A stretch of DNA of 33,302 nt from Arenimonas sp. (GTDB taxonomy: Bacteria; Pseudomonadota; Gammaproteobacteria; Xanthomonadales; Xanthomonadaceae), in assembly GCA_026398695.1 (NCBI GenBank), contig JAPLSJ010000073.1, forward strand, positions 1 through 33,302, given 5' to 3'. This document shows, piece after piece, positions 15,548-23,952 of this stretch. A program made the position numbers and the translations under genes. A model generated the notes under the pieces. It ran no database searches and was not told where the DNA came from. It worked only from the letters and a program-made list of their open reading frames with translations. The stretch's first letter is position 1, and each line of letters opens with the position of its first letter.

Positions 15548-16401
15548 TGGCCAGCCCCCTGACGCCGCCGCCTGCGGACCAGGTGCTGGCCGACGTCGCG
15601 CGCGCCCTGGCCGAAGACCTCGGCCCCGGCGACGCCACCGCCCAGCTGCTGCCCGACGTGCCCGCCCAAGCGTGGGTGGTCGCGAAGGAAGCGGGCACGA
15701 TCGCCGGGCGCCCGTGGTTCGACGCCTGCTTCCAGGCCCTCGACCCGGCCGTGCAGATCGATTGGCGGGTGGCCGAGGGCCAGGCCGTCGCCGCCGGCAC
15801 GGTGCTGGTGACCCTGGCGGGACGTACCCGTGCCCTGGTCAGCGCCGAGCGCCCTGCCCTCAATTTCCTGCAGACGCTGTCGGCCACCGCGACGCGCACC
15901 GCCGAATACGTGGCGGCCGTGGCCGGCACCCGCACCCGCGTTCTCGACACCCGCAAGACCCTGCCCGGCCTGCGGCTGGCGCAGAAATACGCCGTGCGCG
16001 CCGGCGGCGGCGTGAACCACCGCATGGGCCTGTACGACGCGGTGATGCTGAAGGAAAACCACATCCATGCCGCCGGGTCCATCGCGGCCGCGGCCGCGGC
16101 CGCGCGGGCCCTGCACCCGGAGCTGCCGCTGGTGATCGAGGTCGAGGACCTGCACGAGCTCGACCAGGCCCTGGCCACGGACTGCGACCGCATCCTGGTG
16201 GACGACTTCAGCCTCGACGCGCTGCGCGAGGCGGTGCGGCGCGCCGCGGGGCGCACCCCGCTGGAAGTGTCGGGTGGGGTCACGCTGCCCAGGCTGGCGG
16301 AGATCGCCGCCTGCGGCGTGGACTATGTGTCGGTCGGCGCCCTCACCAAGCACGTGCAGGCGCTGGACCTTTCGCTGCGACTGGGGCCGCCCCCGCGCTG
16401 A
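15547..16401 (+). CDS. nadC: Nicotinate-nucleotide pyrophosphorylase (quinolinate phosphoribosyltransferase) NadC
   Basis: NadC converts quinolinate and PRPP to nicotinate mononucleotide, CO2 and pyrophosphate in de novo NAD synthesis. The 284-residue product has the active-site text TRKTLPGLRLAQKYAVRAGG and NHRMGLYDAVMLKENH (135-172), the EVEDLHELDQAL strand, and the phosphate-binding EVSGGVTL and YVSVGALTKHV near the C-terminus. The start overlaps the stop of the upstream Trm112-like gene by one base. The stop codon lies in the loop of a strong GC hairpin shared with the convergent FHA gene region. Confidence 0.97.
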   Translation: MASPLTPPPADQVLADVARALAEDLGPGDATAQLLPDVPAQAWVVAKEAGTIAGRPWFDACFQALDPAVQIDWRVAEGQAVAAGTVLVTLAGRTRALVSAERPALNFLQTLSATATRTAEYVAAVAGTRTRVLDTRKTLPGLRLAQKYAVRAGGGVNHRMGLYDAVMLKENHIHAAGSIAAAAAAARALHPELPLVIEVEDLHELDQALATDCDRILVDDFSLDALREAVRRAAGRTPLEVSGGVTLPRLAEIAACGVDYVSVGALTKHVQALDLSLRLGPPPR

Positions 16402-16429
16402 GCGCGGGGCCCGGCCGCCTCAGCGGCCG
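16391..16429. terminator. Tandem hairpins over the stop codons of convergent nadC and FHA gene
   Basis: Hairpin 1 is CCCCGCGC / GCGCGGGG (16391-16398 with 16402-16409) and its 3-base loop is exactly the nadC TGA. Hairpin 2 is CGGCCGC / GCGGCCG (16412-16418 with 16423-16429) with loop CTCA, which contains the reverse complement of the FHA gene TGA. No T-run follows. Termination is inferred. Confidence 0.5.
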
Positions 16430-17211
16430 ATCAGCAGGGCGACCATCACCAGCACGGCCGCCGCGGTCAGCATGATCGGCACCCACTTGCTCATGCCGTT
16501 GCCTGCGGCCGCCGCCGGCTCCGCGGCCGCCTGGCGCGTGGCCTGCTGCGCCATCTCCTGGCCCGGCGCCACCACGATGAAGCGCACGGCGTCCAGGCGC
16601 AGCTCGTCGCCGGCGTTGAGGAAGCCCTGCTGCACGCGCTTGGCGTTGATGTAGGTGCCGTTGGACGAGCCCAGGTCCTCGACCGAGAGGCCGTCGGGCG
16701 TGGGTTTCACCAGGGCGTGGCGGCGGGAAATCTCCTCCGCGTGCACCGAGATGTCGCACTCCGGGGCGCGGCCGATCACCACCGGCCCGGCCACCGGGAA
16801 CACCTTGCCGAACACCGCGCCCGACACGCCGCGCAGTACGTACTTGGGCACGGCCATGCGCACGCGGGTGGCGCCGGAATCCTCGTCGGGGCCAGCGGCC
16901 GCACCGGCCGGGGACACGCTGCGCGCCGCCTCGACCACCGCGAAGCGGGCAACGACCGGGCCGAAGCCGATCTGGTCGCCGGCACGCAGCGCCATGATGT
17001 CGGGCACCGGCTTGCCGTTCACCGACACCGGGCCACCGCCCGCAGGCACCTGCAGGTTGGCGCCGGTGCTGGTGACGTGGATCTCGCAGTGCAGTTCGCC
17101 AATCGCCGGGTCGGTCAGGACAACGGCGTTGTCCGGGCCGGAGCCCACGCGGTTGACGCCGGAATTGAGCAGCACCTGCACATGCTCGCCATTGGGAAAC
17201 ACCAGTTTCAT
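16420..17211 (-). CDS. Two-FHA-domain protein with C-terminal membrane anchor
   Basis: The 263-residue protein has two forkhead-associated regions. The first (about 5-92) is degenerate: VGSGPDNAVV and GELHCEIHV correspond to the GR and SxxH motifs, but the arginine and serine are missing. The second (about 124-214) is intact, with IGRAPECDISV (R148), ISRRHALV (S162, H165) and LGSSNGTYIN (182-188), so it should bind phosphothreonine. An alanine-rich linker leads to a single transmembrane helix (about 244-261) at the extreme C-terminus. A role in Ser/Thr phosphorylation signalling is inferred; no kinase, phosphatase or secretion gene is adjacent. It is convergent with nadC and divergent from the DUF3301 gene. 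Confidence 0.85.
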   Translation of the reverse strand: MKLVFPNGEHVQVLLNSGVNRVGSGPDNAVVLTDPAIGELHCEIHVTSTGANLQVPAGGGPVSVNGKPVPDIMALRAGDQIGFGPVVARFAVVEAARSVSPAGAAAGPDEDSGATRVRMAVPKYVLRGVSGAVFGKVFPVAGPVVIGRAPECDISVHAEEISRRHALVKPTPDGLSVEDLGSSNGTYINAKRVQQGFLNAGDELRLDAVRFIVVAPGQEMAQQATRQAAAEPAAAAGNGMSKWVPIMLTAAAVLVMVALLIGR

Positions 17212-17337
17212 CTTCGCTCTCCTGCGAAACGGCGAGGGCCCGTCGGGCCGGCATCCGCGCCTATCTTAGCCATGCATTCGCCATCACGGCAGGGGGTAAG
17301 CCTTGCGGCCCGCCGGCCGCGTCCCCACACTGCGTCC

Positions 17338-17658
17338 ATGCTCACCACTCTGATCACCCTGGTCCTGGCCATGGCCGTGGCCGCCTTCTGGTATGCCGGG
17401 CGCGGCGCCGCTGAAATCGCCACCCGCGTCGGCCAGGCCGCCTGCGCCCGCGCGGGCGTGCAATGGCTCGACCAGAGCGTGCACCTGGTAACGCTGCGGC
17501 TCAGCCGCGGCAGCGACGGCTGGATCGGGCTGGAGCGCCACTTCGGCTTCGAATACTCCACCGGGGGCGACGACCGCCGTGCCGGCCGCATCGTCCTGCA
17601 CGGCCAGCGCCTGCGGTCGGTGGTCGGGCCGATGCCGCTGGAGCCGGCCCAGTCCTGA
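17338..17658 (+). CDS. DUF3301 family small membrane-anchored protein
   Basis: The 106-residue protein starts with a hydrophobic helix (LTTLITLVLAMAVAAFWYAG), then RVGQAACARAGVQWLDQSV, LRLSRGSDGWIGLERHFGFEYS and GRIVLHGQRL, which is the layout of gammaproteobacterial DUF3301 proteins. Function is unknown. The ATG at 17338 gives the helix directly at the N-terminus; the frame is open further upstream, but that text is proline- and arginine-rich and not typical. It is convergent with sspB, 12 bases away. Confidence 0.8.
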   Translation: MLTTLITLVLAMAVAAFWYAGRGAAEIATRVGQAACARAGVQWLDQSVHLVTLRLSRGSDGWIGLERHFGFEYSTGGDDRRAGRIVLHGQRLRSVVGPMPLEPAQS

Positions 17659-17670
17659 GCCGGGCTCGCG

Positions 17671-18072
17671 CTACTTGATGACCCGCAGGTGGCTGCGCTT
17701 GGGCGCGTCGCCGCCGGCCTCGGGGCCGGGCGCGGGATCGGGTGAGTCGTCGGGCAGCATCGCGCCGTCCTCGGGCAGCATCATGCCCTGCCCGGTTTCC
17801 TGGGCGTAGATCGCCATCACCGCCAGCACCGGCACCACCACCGACTGGCTGACGCCACCGAAGCGGGCCATGAAGCGCACCTCCCGGTTGTCCATGGCCA
17901 GGTGCGCGACGGCGCGCGGGGCGATGTTGAGCACCACGCGGCCGTCCTTGACCACCGACGCAGGCACCTGCACGCCTTCGCGCGCAGCGTCCACGAGCAG
18001 GTAGGGCGTCATGCCGTTGTCGTTGATCCATTCGTTCAACGCCCGCAGCAGGTACGGGCGGTTGGACGTCAT
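17671..18072 (-). CDS. sspB: ClpXP protease specificity-enhancing factor SspB
   Basis: SspB tethers ssrA-tagged and other substrates to ClpX. The product has the conserved N-terminal text MTSNRPYLLRALNEWINDNG and the substrate-binding fold (GVQVPASVVKDGRVVLNIAP, FMARFGGVSQSVVVPVLAVMAIYA). A flexible acidic and proline-rich linker follows, ending in the ClpX-binding XB motif RSHLRVIK. I take the ATG at 18072, preceded by GAGG at a good distance; a GTG at 18093 that overlaps the sspA stop (GTGA) would add seven residues and cannot be excluded. It is cotranscribed with sspA as in other proteobacteria. Confidence 0.92.
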   Translation of the reverse strand: MTSNRPYLLRALNEWINDNGMTPYLLVDAAREGVQVPASVVKDGRVVLNIAPRAVAHLAMDNREVRFMARFGGVSQSVVVPVLAVMAIYAQETGQGMMLPEDGAMLPDDSPDPAPGPEAGGDAPKRSHLRVIK

Positions 18073-18089
18073 CGCGGCCACCTCGTCGT

Positions 18090-18725
18090 TCACGGCGGCA
18101 GCTCGCGCAGCGCTTTCTCTTCAGGGGTGAGGCTGCGCAGGTAGGCCGGGTTGCGGAAGATCCGCATGCCGTAGTCCTCGATCAGCTTGGCGTCCTTGGG
18201 CAGCACGATGCCCAGGGCCGGCAGGCGCCAGATGATCGGGGCGATGGCGCAGTCGGCCAGGCTCATTTCCGGGTTCAGGAAGAACTTGGAGGCCTTGAAC
18301 AGCGGCAGCGAGGCCACCAGCAGCTCCTTCAGGCGCTTGCGGGCGGCGTCGGCATGGGCCTTGCTGCCGTTCTGGATGGCCTGCACCTGCGGCACCCAGT
18401 CACGCTCCAGGTGCAGCATGGCCAGGCGCAGGCGGGCGCGGGACAGCGGGTCCACGGGCATCAGCGGCGGGTGCGGGTAGCGCTCGTCGAGGTACTCGGA
18501 CACCACCGAGGCGCCGTAGAGCACCAGGTCCCGGTCCACCAGGGTGGGCACGGAATGGAAGGGATTGAGGTCCACCAGGTCCTCGGGCGGGTTGCCGGGA
18601 TCCACCGGGACCAACTCATAGGTGACGCCCTTGGCGGCCAGCACCAGCCGGACGCGGTGGCAAACCACGCAATCACGGGCGGAGAACAGCGTCAGGGCGT
18701 TGCGGATGCGCGGACTGGCAGCCAT
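18090..18725 (-). CDS. sspA: Stringent starvation protein A (GST-fold RNA polymerase-associated)
   Basis: SspA is a glutathione-transferase-like protein that binds RNA polymerase and alters transcription under starvation and acid stress. The 211-residue product has a thioredoxin-like N-terminal half with LFSARDCVVCHRVRLVLAAKG and NPFHSVPTLVDRDLVLYGASVVSEYLDERYP, then an all-helical C-terminal half. The start at 18725 follows GAGAGGGAAACCCG, a strong ribosome site, and matches the family; the open frame extends upstream without a better start. It precedes sspB with stop-start overlap. The 180 bases before it, up to petC, hold the petC terminator and otherwise nothing recognised. Confidence 0.94.
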   Translation of the reverse strand: MAASPRIRNALTLFSARDCVVCHRVRLVLAAKGVTYELVPVDPGNPPEDLVDLNPFHSVPTLVDRDLVLYGASVVSEYLDERYPHPPLMPVDPLSRARLRLAMLHLERDWVPQVQAIQNGSKAHADAARKRLKELLVASLPLFKASKFFLNPEMSLADCAIAPIIWRLPALGIVLPKDAKLIEDYGMRIFRNPAYLRSLTPEEKALRELPP

Positions 18726-18850
18726 CGGGTTTCCCTCTCGCGGCGCCGCAAGCCCCTGCTGGCGATCACCGGAAGCCCTAACCCTGCCCGAAACCCCCGG
18801 TCCGCCGCAAGCCGTCACCCCGCCGGGACCCCGCCCTGCCCGGTGGCCGG

Positions 18851-18881
18851 AAACGCACGAGGCCGCCCGAAGGCGGCCTCG
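18851..18881 (-). terminator. Terminator of the petABC operon
   Basis: A perfect 10-bp stem (18858-18867 with 18872-18881) has the loop TTCG on the minus strand, an unusually stable tetraloop. It is followed by TGCGTTTCC and lies 25 bases after the petC stop. Confidence 0.75.
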
Positions 18882-18905
18882 CGGAGGTGACCTGGCCCGA
18901 AGGGG

Positions 18906-19643
18906 TCAGTGCACGTCGCGCCAGTACTCAAGCTTGAGCAGGTAGGCGATGAAGGTGAAGAAGGCCAGGAACAGCACCACCCACACGCCCACCGATTCGC
19001 GCTTGAGCGCGGCCGGCTCGGCCACGTACTGCATGAAGGCGCTGATGTCGCGGGCCACCTGGTCGTACTGCTTGGCGTCCAGCCGGCCCGGCTTGGCCAT
19101 TTCCAGCTTGGCCACGTGCGGCTGGCCGTCGGCGCCCTGCTCGTAGACCGGGCGCTGGATGCCCTGCATCTCCCAGAGCACGTGCGGCATCGAGGCACCC
19201 GGGAAGACGGTGTTGTTCCAGCCCATGGGCCGGGTCTCGTCCACGTAGAAACCCTTGAGGTAGCCGTAGATCCAGTCCGGGCCGCCGAGGCGGGCGCGGG
19301 CGGTCAGGCTCAGGTCGGGCGGGGCCTTGCCGAACCAGGCGCTGCCGTCGCCGGCGGCGATGCCGGTGTTGATGTTCTCGCCGATCTTGGCGTCGCCCTG
19401 GATGAGGTTGGCTTCGACCACGGCCGGGTCCAGGTCCAGGTCGTCGGCGATGCGCGAGTACCGGTGCAGGGAAAGCGCGTGGCAGCCCGAGCAGTAGTTC
19501 ATGAACAGGCCGGCGCCGCGCTGCAGCGAGGCCTTGTCGCTCAGGTCGGTGCCCGACGGCTCCAGGTGCGGGCCGGCGCCGGCCGCGAGGCCGAGGGCCG
19601 GCGCGAACGCCAGCAGGAGGGCGAAGAAGCGCAGCTTAGTCAT
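18906..19643 (-). CDS. petC: Cytochrome c1 of the bc1 complex
   Basis: PetC is the membrane-anchored c-type cytochrome that takes electrons from the Rieske protein and passes them to cytochrome c. The 245-residue product has a signal peptide (1-20), the haem c motif CSGCH (C51, C54, H55) and a likely methionine ligand M152 in GASMPHVL. A C-terminal anchor helix reads GVWVVLFLAFFTFIAYLL and is followed by LEYWRDVH. Its ATG at 19643 overlaps the petB stop by 8 bases. It is last in petABC and followed by a terminator. Confidence 0.97.
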   Translation of the reverse strand: MTKLRFFALLLAFAPALGLAAGAGPHLEPSGTDLSDKASLQRGAGLFMNYCSGCHALSLHRYSRIADDLDLDPAVVEANLIQGDAKIGENINTGIAAGDGSAWFGKAPPDLSLTARARLGGPDWIYGYLKGFYVDETRPMGWNNTVFPGASMPHVLWEMQGIQRPVYEQGADGQPHVAKLEMAKPGRLDAKQYDQVARDISAFMQYVAEPAALKRESVGVWVVLFLAFFTFIAYLLKLEYWRDVH

Positions 19644-20883
19644 GCGTGGTCACCCGCTCGGGAACGTCCTTGGTCTGGCCCATCGCGGACCAGAAGGGCA
19701 TCAGGAGGAAGAAGGCGAAGTAGTAGGTGGTCAGGATCTGGGCCACCAGCTTCTGTGCGTCGGAACCCGACTGCGCGCCCAGCCAGCCCAGGATCACGAA
19801 GGACACCGCGAAGATGGCGACCAGGATCTTGTGCAGCATCGGGCGGTAGCGGATGGACCTGACCTTGCAGCGGTCCAGCCACGGCAGCGCGAACAGGATC
19901 AGGGTGGCGCCGCCCATCACGATCACGCCCAACAGCTTGTCGGGGATGGCGCGCAGCATCGCGTAGTAGGGGGTGAAGTACCACACCGGCTTGATGTGCG
20001 CCGGGGTCACCAGCGGATCGGCCTCGATGAAGTTGTCCCACTCCAGGAACCAGCCGCCCATGGTGGGCGCGAAGAACACGATGAAGGCGAACAGGATCAG
20101 GAAGAAGCCGGCGCCGAACAGGTCCTTCACCGTGTAGTACGGGTGGAAGGGGATGCCGTCCTTGGGCTTGCCGGTTTCCTTGTCCTTGACCTTCTTGATG
20201 TCCACGCCGTCGGGGTTGTTGGAGCCGACTTCGTGCAGGGCGCCCAGGTGCAGAACGACCAGCAGCAGCAGCACCAGCGGCAGCGCGATCACGTGCAGGG
20301 CGAAGAAGCGGTTCAGGGTGGCGTCGGCGACCAGGTAGTCACCGCGGATCCACTCGGTGAGGCCGTTGCCGACCACCGGGATGGCGCCGAACAGGTTGAT
20401 GATGACCTGCGCGCCCCAGTACGACATCTGGCCCCACGGCAGCACGTAGCCCATGAAGGCTTCGGCCATCAGCACCAGGAAGATCATCATGCCCAGCACC
20501 CAGACCAGCTCGCGCGGCTTCTGGTACGAGCCGTAGATCAGGCCGCGGAACATGTGCAGGTACACCACGACGAAGAACAGCGACGCGCCGGTGCTGTGCA
20601 TGTAGCGGATGAGCCAGCCCCACTCCACGTCGCGCATGATGTACTCGACCGAGGCGAAGGCCTCGGTGGCGCTCGGCTTGTAGTGCATCGTCAGGAAGAT
20701 GCCGGTGACGATCTGGTTGACCAGCACCAGCATCGCCAGCGAACCGAAGTAGTACCAGAAGTTGAAGTTCTTCGGAGCGTAGTACTCCGACATGTGCTTC
20801 TTGTACGCCGGCACCAGGCCGGGCGTGCGGTCATTGAACCAGACGATGAGGCTTTCGGCCTTGCGGGCGATGAGATTGGCCAT
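19636..20883 (-). CDS. petB: Cytochrome b of the bc1 complex
   Basis: The 415-residue cytochrome b carries both quinol sites and two haems b. The four haem ligands are H96 and H110 (helix B) and H197 and H212 (helix D); the second pair is one residue further apart than the first. The Qo-site motif reads PVWY (299-302) instead of the PEWY of mitochondria. About eight membrane helices are visible, including the C-terminal three. ATG at 20883 shares one base with the petA stop (TGATG), so PetA and PetB are translated together. Confidence 0.97.
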   Translation of the reverse strand: MANLIARKAESLIVWFNDRTPGLVPAYKKHMSEYYAPKNFNFWYYFGSLAMLVLVNQIVTGIFLTMHYKPSATEAFASVEYIMRDVEWGWLIRYMHSTGASLFFVVVYLHMFRGLIYGSYQKPRELVWVLGMMIFLVLMAEAFMGYVLPWGQMSYWGAQVIINLFGAIPVVGNGLTEWIRGDYLVADATLNRFFALHVIALPLVLLLLVVLHLGALHEVGSNNPDGVDIKKVKDKETGKPKDGIPFHPYYTVKDLFGAGFFLILFAFIVFFAPTMGGWFLEWDNFIEADPLVTPAHIKPVWYFTPYYAMLRAIPDKLLGVIVMGGATLILFALPWLDRCKVRSIRYRPMLHKILVAIFAVSFVILGWLGAQSGSDAQKLVAQILTTYYFAFFLLMPFWSAMGQTKDVPERVTTHD

Positions 20884-21488
20884 CAGACGGCTCCTTCAGG
20901 GGCGACACCGACGATAAGGTGGGTGTCGTCAACGAAGTGGTAGGGCGGCACCTCGAGGTTCGACGGGGCGGGTACGCCCTGGAACACGCGGCCGGCGAGG
21001 TCGAAGCGCGAGTTGTGGCACGGGCAGTAGAAGCCACCCTGCCACTCCGAATCGAACGCCTGCGGCTGCAGCTCGGGGATGTAGGACGGCGAGCAGCCCA
21101 GGTGGGTGCAGATGCCGACGATCACCGCCAGCTCGGGCTTGATGGCCCGGGACTCGTTCTTGGCGAAGGCCGGGGTCTGGTCGGCATTCTCGGACGCCGG
21201 GTCGCGCAGGCGGTCGTTGAGGGTCGGCAGCGCGGCCAGCTGTTCCTGGGAGCGCTTGAAGATCCAGACCGGCTTGCCGCGCCACTGCACGATCATGCGC
21301 ATGCCGGGCTCGCCGTCGATCTTGCTGATGTCCACGGAGACCGGCGCACCGGCCACCTGGGCGCGGGCACTGGGCTTCCAGGTGCTGATGAACGGCACCG
21401 CGACGCCGACCACGCCCACCGCGCCAACCACGGCGGTGGTGGCGGTCAGGAAGCGGCGGCGGCCTGTGTTGACCTCTTCGTTAGCCAT
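20883..21488 (-). CDS. petA: Rieske iron-sulfur protein of the bc1 complex
   Basis: PetA takes the first electron from quinol at the Qo site. The 201-residue protein has a twin-arginine-type N-terminus (TGRRRFLTATT) and an uncleaved anchor helix, then the Rieske fold. The [2Fe-2S] ligands are C127 and H129 (CTHLGC) and C155 and H158 (CPCHNS), with C132 and C157 placed to form the usual disulfide. The text SEWQGGFYCPCHNSRFDLAGRVF is normal for the family but is split here to stay short: key residues lie at 148-170. First gene of petABC, with GGAGAG a few bases before its start. Confidence 0.97.
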   Translation of the reverse strand: MANEEVNTGRRRFLTATTAVVGAVGVVGVAVPFISTWKPSARAQVAGAPVSVDISKIDGEPGMRMIVQWRGKPVWIFKRSQEQLAALPTLNDRLRDPASENADQTPAFAKNESRAIKPELAVIVGICTHLGCSPSYIPELQPQAFDSEWQGGFYCPCHNSRFDLAGRVFQGVPAPSNLEVPPYHFVDDTHLIVGVAPEGAV

Positions 21489-21561
21489 CAGGCTCTCCGA
21501 AATACTTGCTAAGTGGCTGAAAAACGAGATGCAGGACCGGCTGGCCCTGCAAAGACGCGCA

Positions 21562-21591
21562 ATTGTAGCGGAGGGACCGAGGCAGCGACAA
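21562..21591 (-). promoter_or_regulatory. Probable sigma70 promoter of petABC
   Basis: On the minus strand TTGTCG (21591-21586) and TACAAT (21567-21562) are 18 bases apart, giving a start near 21555 and a leader of about 66 bases before petA. Confidence 0.5.
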
Positions 21592-21605
21592 CGCCACCGG
21601 ACGGC

Positions 21606-22508
21606 TCACTGGGCCGACAGGGCCCCGCGGTAGCGTTCGGCCAGCTGGCCGACCCGCACGACGTAACGCTGGGTCTCGGCGTAGGGCGGCACGCCCCCGT
21701 GGCGGTCCACGGCGCCCTCGCCGGCGTTGTAGCCCGCCGCGGCCAGGGTCAGGTCGTTGTTGAAGCGCTTGAGCAGCCAGGCCAGGTACTGCACCCCGCC
21801 GCGGATGTTCTGGTTGGGGTCGAACACGTCGCCGACCCCGAAACGGCTGGCCGTGGCCGGGATCAGCTGCATCAGGCCCTGGGCCCCGGCATGGGAGACC
21901 GCGTTGGGCCGGAACGCCGATTCGGCGTGGATGATGGCCCGGACCACGGCCTCCTCCACCCCGAACTCCAGCGCGGCCGCCCGCACCTCGGCCGCGTAGG
22001 CCTCGGTGTTGAGGCGCACCGAGGAGAAGTCCACGCCGGGCAGCAGCCCGCAGGCGTAGCAGGTCTCGACGTAGCTGAACAACATCTTGGCGCCCGCGTC
22101 GCCGCCGGGCCGGACGTTGGTGTAGTGGACGATGCCGTCGCGCTCGTACTTGTACATGGCGCCCCGCGTGACCTTGGCGCCGCTGCCGGCCTTCACCGCC
22201 GGCAGGGCTTGGCCGGCCGAGGCCGTGCGGAACTGCACGCGCGCGGCGGCGGGCGTGGCGCGCGGGGTGCCGGACTGGCCACCGGCCCCGCCGGACGCCG
22301 CGGTGGCCGCCGGGGCGGGTGCCGGCCCGCGCGGCCGGGAATCGGCCGGGGTATAGGTGGAAACGACCTTGCAGCTGGCGCCCGCCACCTTGCTGCCCGA
22401 ATAGTTGGGAATGCCGTCGGCCCCGGTGCACTTGTAAAGCGTGCCCGCCCCGGCCGGCGAAGCGGCGAGGACCAGGCAGGCCAGTGTCAGCAGGCGGACG
22501 GGGAACAT
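21606..22508 (-). CDS. SLT-type lytic transglycosylase with DUF4124-like N-terminal repeats
   Basis: This exported enzyme should cleave peptidoglycan to 1,6-anhydro-muropeptides. The 300-residue product has a signal peptide (1-21), a DUF4124-like segment ([17 protein letters not shown], 22-38), and a proline-alanine linker. A second similar segment follows ([19 protein letters not shown], 116-134), and then an SLT domain from about 168. Catalytic glutamate is E196 in [29 protein letters not shown] and [11 protein letters not shown] (257-267) complete the family motifs. The ATG at 22508 gives the signal peptide directly. It is downstream of no obvious partner and divergent from miaB. Confidence 0.92.
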   Translation of the reverse strand: MFPVRLLTLACLVLAASPAGAGTLYKCTGADGIPNYSGSKVAGASCKVVSTYTPADSRPRGPAPAPAATAASGGAGGQSGTPRATPAAARVQFRTASAGQALPAVKAGSGAKVTRGAMYKYERDGIVHYTNVRPGGDAGAKMLFSYVETCYACGLLPGVDFSSVRLNTEAYAAEVRAAALEFGVEEAVVRAIIHAESAFRPNAVSHAGAQGLMQLIPATASRFGVGDVFDPNQNIRGGVQYLAWLLKRFNNDLTLAAAGYNAGEGAVDRHGGVPPYAETQRYVVRVGQLAERYRGALSAQ

Positions 22509-22555
22509 TGCCGCGAGGTTTACTCCAAGCCGGGCCCGTTGCCAAGCACCGGCGC

Positions 22556-22561
22556 TACAAT
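22556..22561 (+). promoter_or_regulatory. -10 element before miaB
   Basis: TACAAT lies 32 bases before the miaB start; no convincing -35 at 16-18 bases. Similar TACAAT boxes stand before petA and corC. Confidence 0.4.
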
Positions 22562-22593
22562 GGCGCCCCCCACGGAACGGATTAACCGCCGCC

Positions 22594-23952
22594 ATGCCCG
22601 TGAACTCGCCCGCCAAGGGCAAGCTCTTCATCAAGACCCACGGCTGCCAGATGAACGAGTACGACTCGGCCCGCATCGCCGACGTGCTGGGCGCCGAGCA
22701 CGGCCTGGAGCTCACCTCGGTGGAAGCCGAGGCCGACGTCATCCTGGTCAACACCTGCTCCATCCGCGAGCGCGCCGAGGACAAGATGTTCTCGCTGATC
22801 GGCAAGTGGAAGCACCTCAAGCGCGACAAGCCGGTGCTGATCGGCGTCGGCGGCTGCGTGGCCAGCCAGGAGGGCGAGGCCCTGCTCAAGCGCGCGCCCT
22901 GGGTGGACCTGGTGTTCGGCCCCCAGACCCTGCACCGGCTGCCCGGCATGATCGACGCCGCGCGCGCGTCCGGCCGGCCCCAGGTGGACATCAGCTTCCC
23001 CGAGGTGGAGAAGTTCGACCGCATGCCCGAGCCGCGCGCCGAGGGCGCCAGCGCCTTCGTGTCGGTGATCGAGGGCTGCAGCAAGTACTGCTCGTTCTGC
23101 GTGGTGCCCTACACGCGCGGCGAGGAAGTGTCGCGGCCGCTGGACGACGTGCTGGTGGAAGTGGCCAGCCTGGTGGCCCAGGGCGTCAGCGAAGTGCACC
23201 TGCTGGGCCAGAACGTCAACGCCTACCGCGGCCCGATGGCCGACGGCGACGTGGCCGACCTGGCCTTCCTGCTGCGCGCGGTGGCCCAGCTCGAGGGCGT
23301 GCAGCGCATCCGCTACACCACCTCGCACCCGGTGGAGTTCAGCGACGCGCTGGTGGAGGCGCACCGCGACATCCCGCAGCTGGCCAGCTTCCTGCACCTG
23401 CCGGTGCAGTCGGGCTCGGACCGCATCCTGGCGGCGATGAAGCGCGGCCACACGGTGCTGGAGTACAAGGCGAAGATCCGCCGCATCCGCGAGGCCAAGC
23501 CGGGCATTTCCATCAGCTCGGACTTCATCGTCGGCTTCCCGGGCGAAACCGACCGCGATTTCGAGGCCACGATGAAGCTGGTGGACGAGATCGGGTTCGA
23601 CCAGAGTTTCTCCTTCGCCTACTCGCGCCGTCCGGGCACGCCCGCCGCCAACCTGCACGACGAGGTGCCGGCCGATGTCGCCAATGCGCGCCTGCGCCGG
23701 CTGCAGGCCGCCATCAACGACAGCGCGCGGCGCATTTCCGAGGCCATGGTGGGCACCGTGCAGCGCGTGCTGGTGGAAGGCCCCAGCGCCCGCGACCCGC
23801 ACGAGCTCACCGGCAAGACGGAAAACATGCGCAACGTGAACTTCCCCGGGCAGCCGCGGCTGGTGGGCCGGTTCGTGGACGTGCGCATCACCGAGGCCCG
23901 CGCCAATTCGCTGCGCGGCGAAATCCTCACCCGCGAAGGCGTCGCCGCATGA
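22594..23952 (+). CDS. miaB: tRNA-2-methylthio-N6-dimethylallyladenosine synthase MiaB
   Basis: MiaB adds the methylthio group to i6A37 of tRNAs reading U-starting codons. The 452-residue product has an N-terminal UPF0004 domain with the auxiliary cluster cysteines C18, C55 and C88, and a radical SAM domain with C162-x3-C166-x2-C169 in [12 protein letters not shown]-terminal TRAM domain (about 380-448) has [10 protein letters not shown] and VDVRITEA. Start at the ATG at 22594; the frame is open upstream into the intergenic region without better support. It overlaps phoH by ATGA and begins the conserved miaB-phoH-ybeY-corC cluster. Confidence 0.97.
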   Translation: MPVNSPAKGKLFIKTHGCQMNEYDSARIADVLGAEHGLELTSVEAEADVILVNTCSIRERAEDKMFSLIGKWKHLKRDKPVLIGVGGCVASQEGEALLKRAPWVDLVFGPQTLHRLPGMIDAARASGRPQVDISFPEVEKFDRMPEPRAEGASAFVSVIEGCSKYCSFCVVPYTRGEEVSRPLDDVLVEVASLVAQGVSEVHLLGQNVNAYRGPMADGDVADLAFLLRAVAQLEGVQRIRYTTSHPVEFSDALVEAHRDIPQLASFLHLPVQSGSDRILAAMKRGHTVLEYKAKIRRIREAKPGISISSDFIVGFPGETDRDFEATMKLVDEIGFDQSFSFAYSRRPGTPAANLHDEVPADVANARLRRLQAAINDSARRISEAMVGTVQRVLVEGPSARDPHELTGKTENMRNVNFPGQPRLVGRFVDVRITEARANSLRGEILTREGVAA

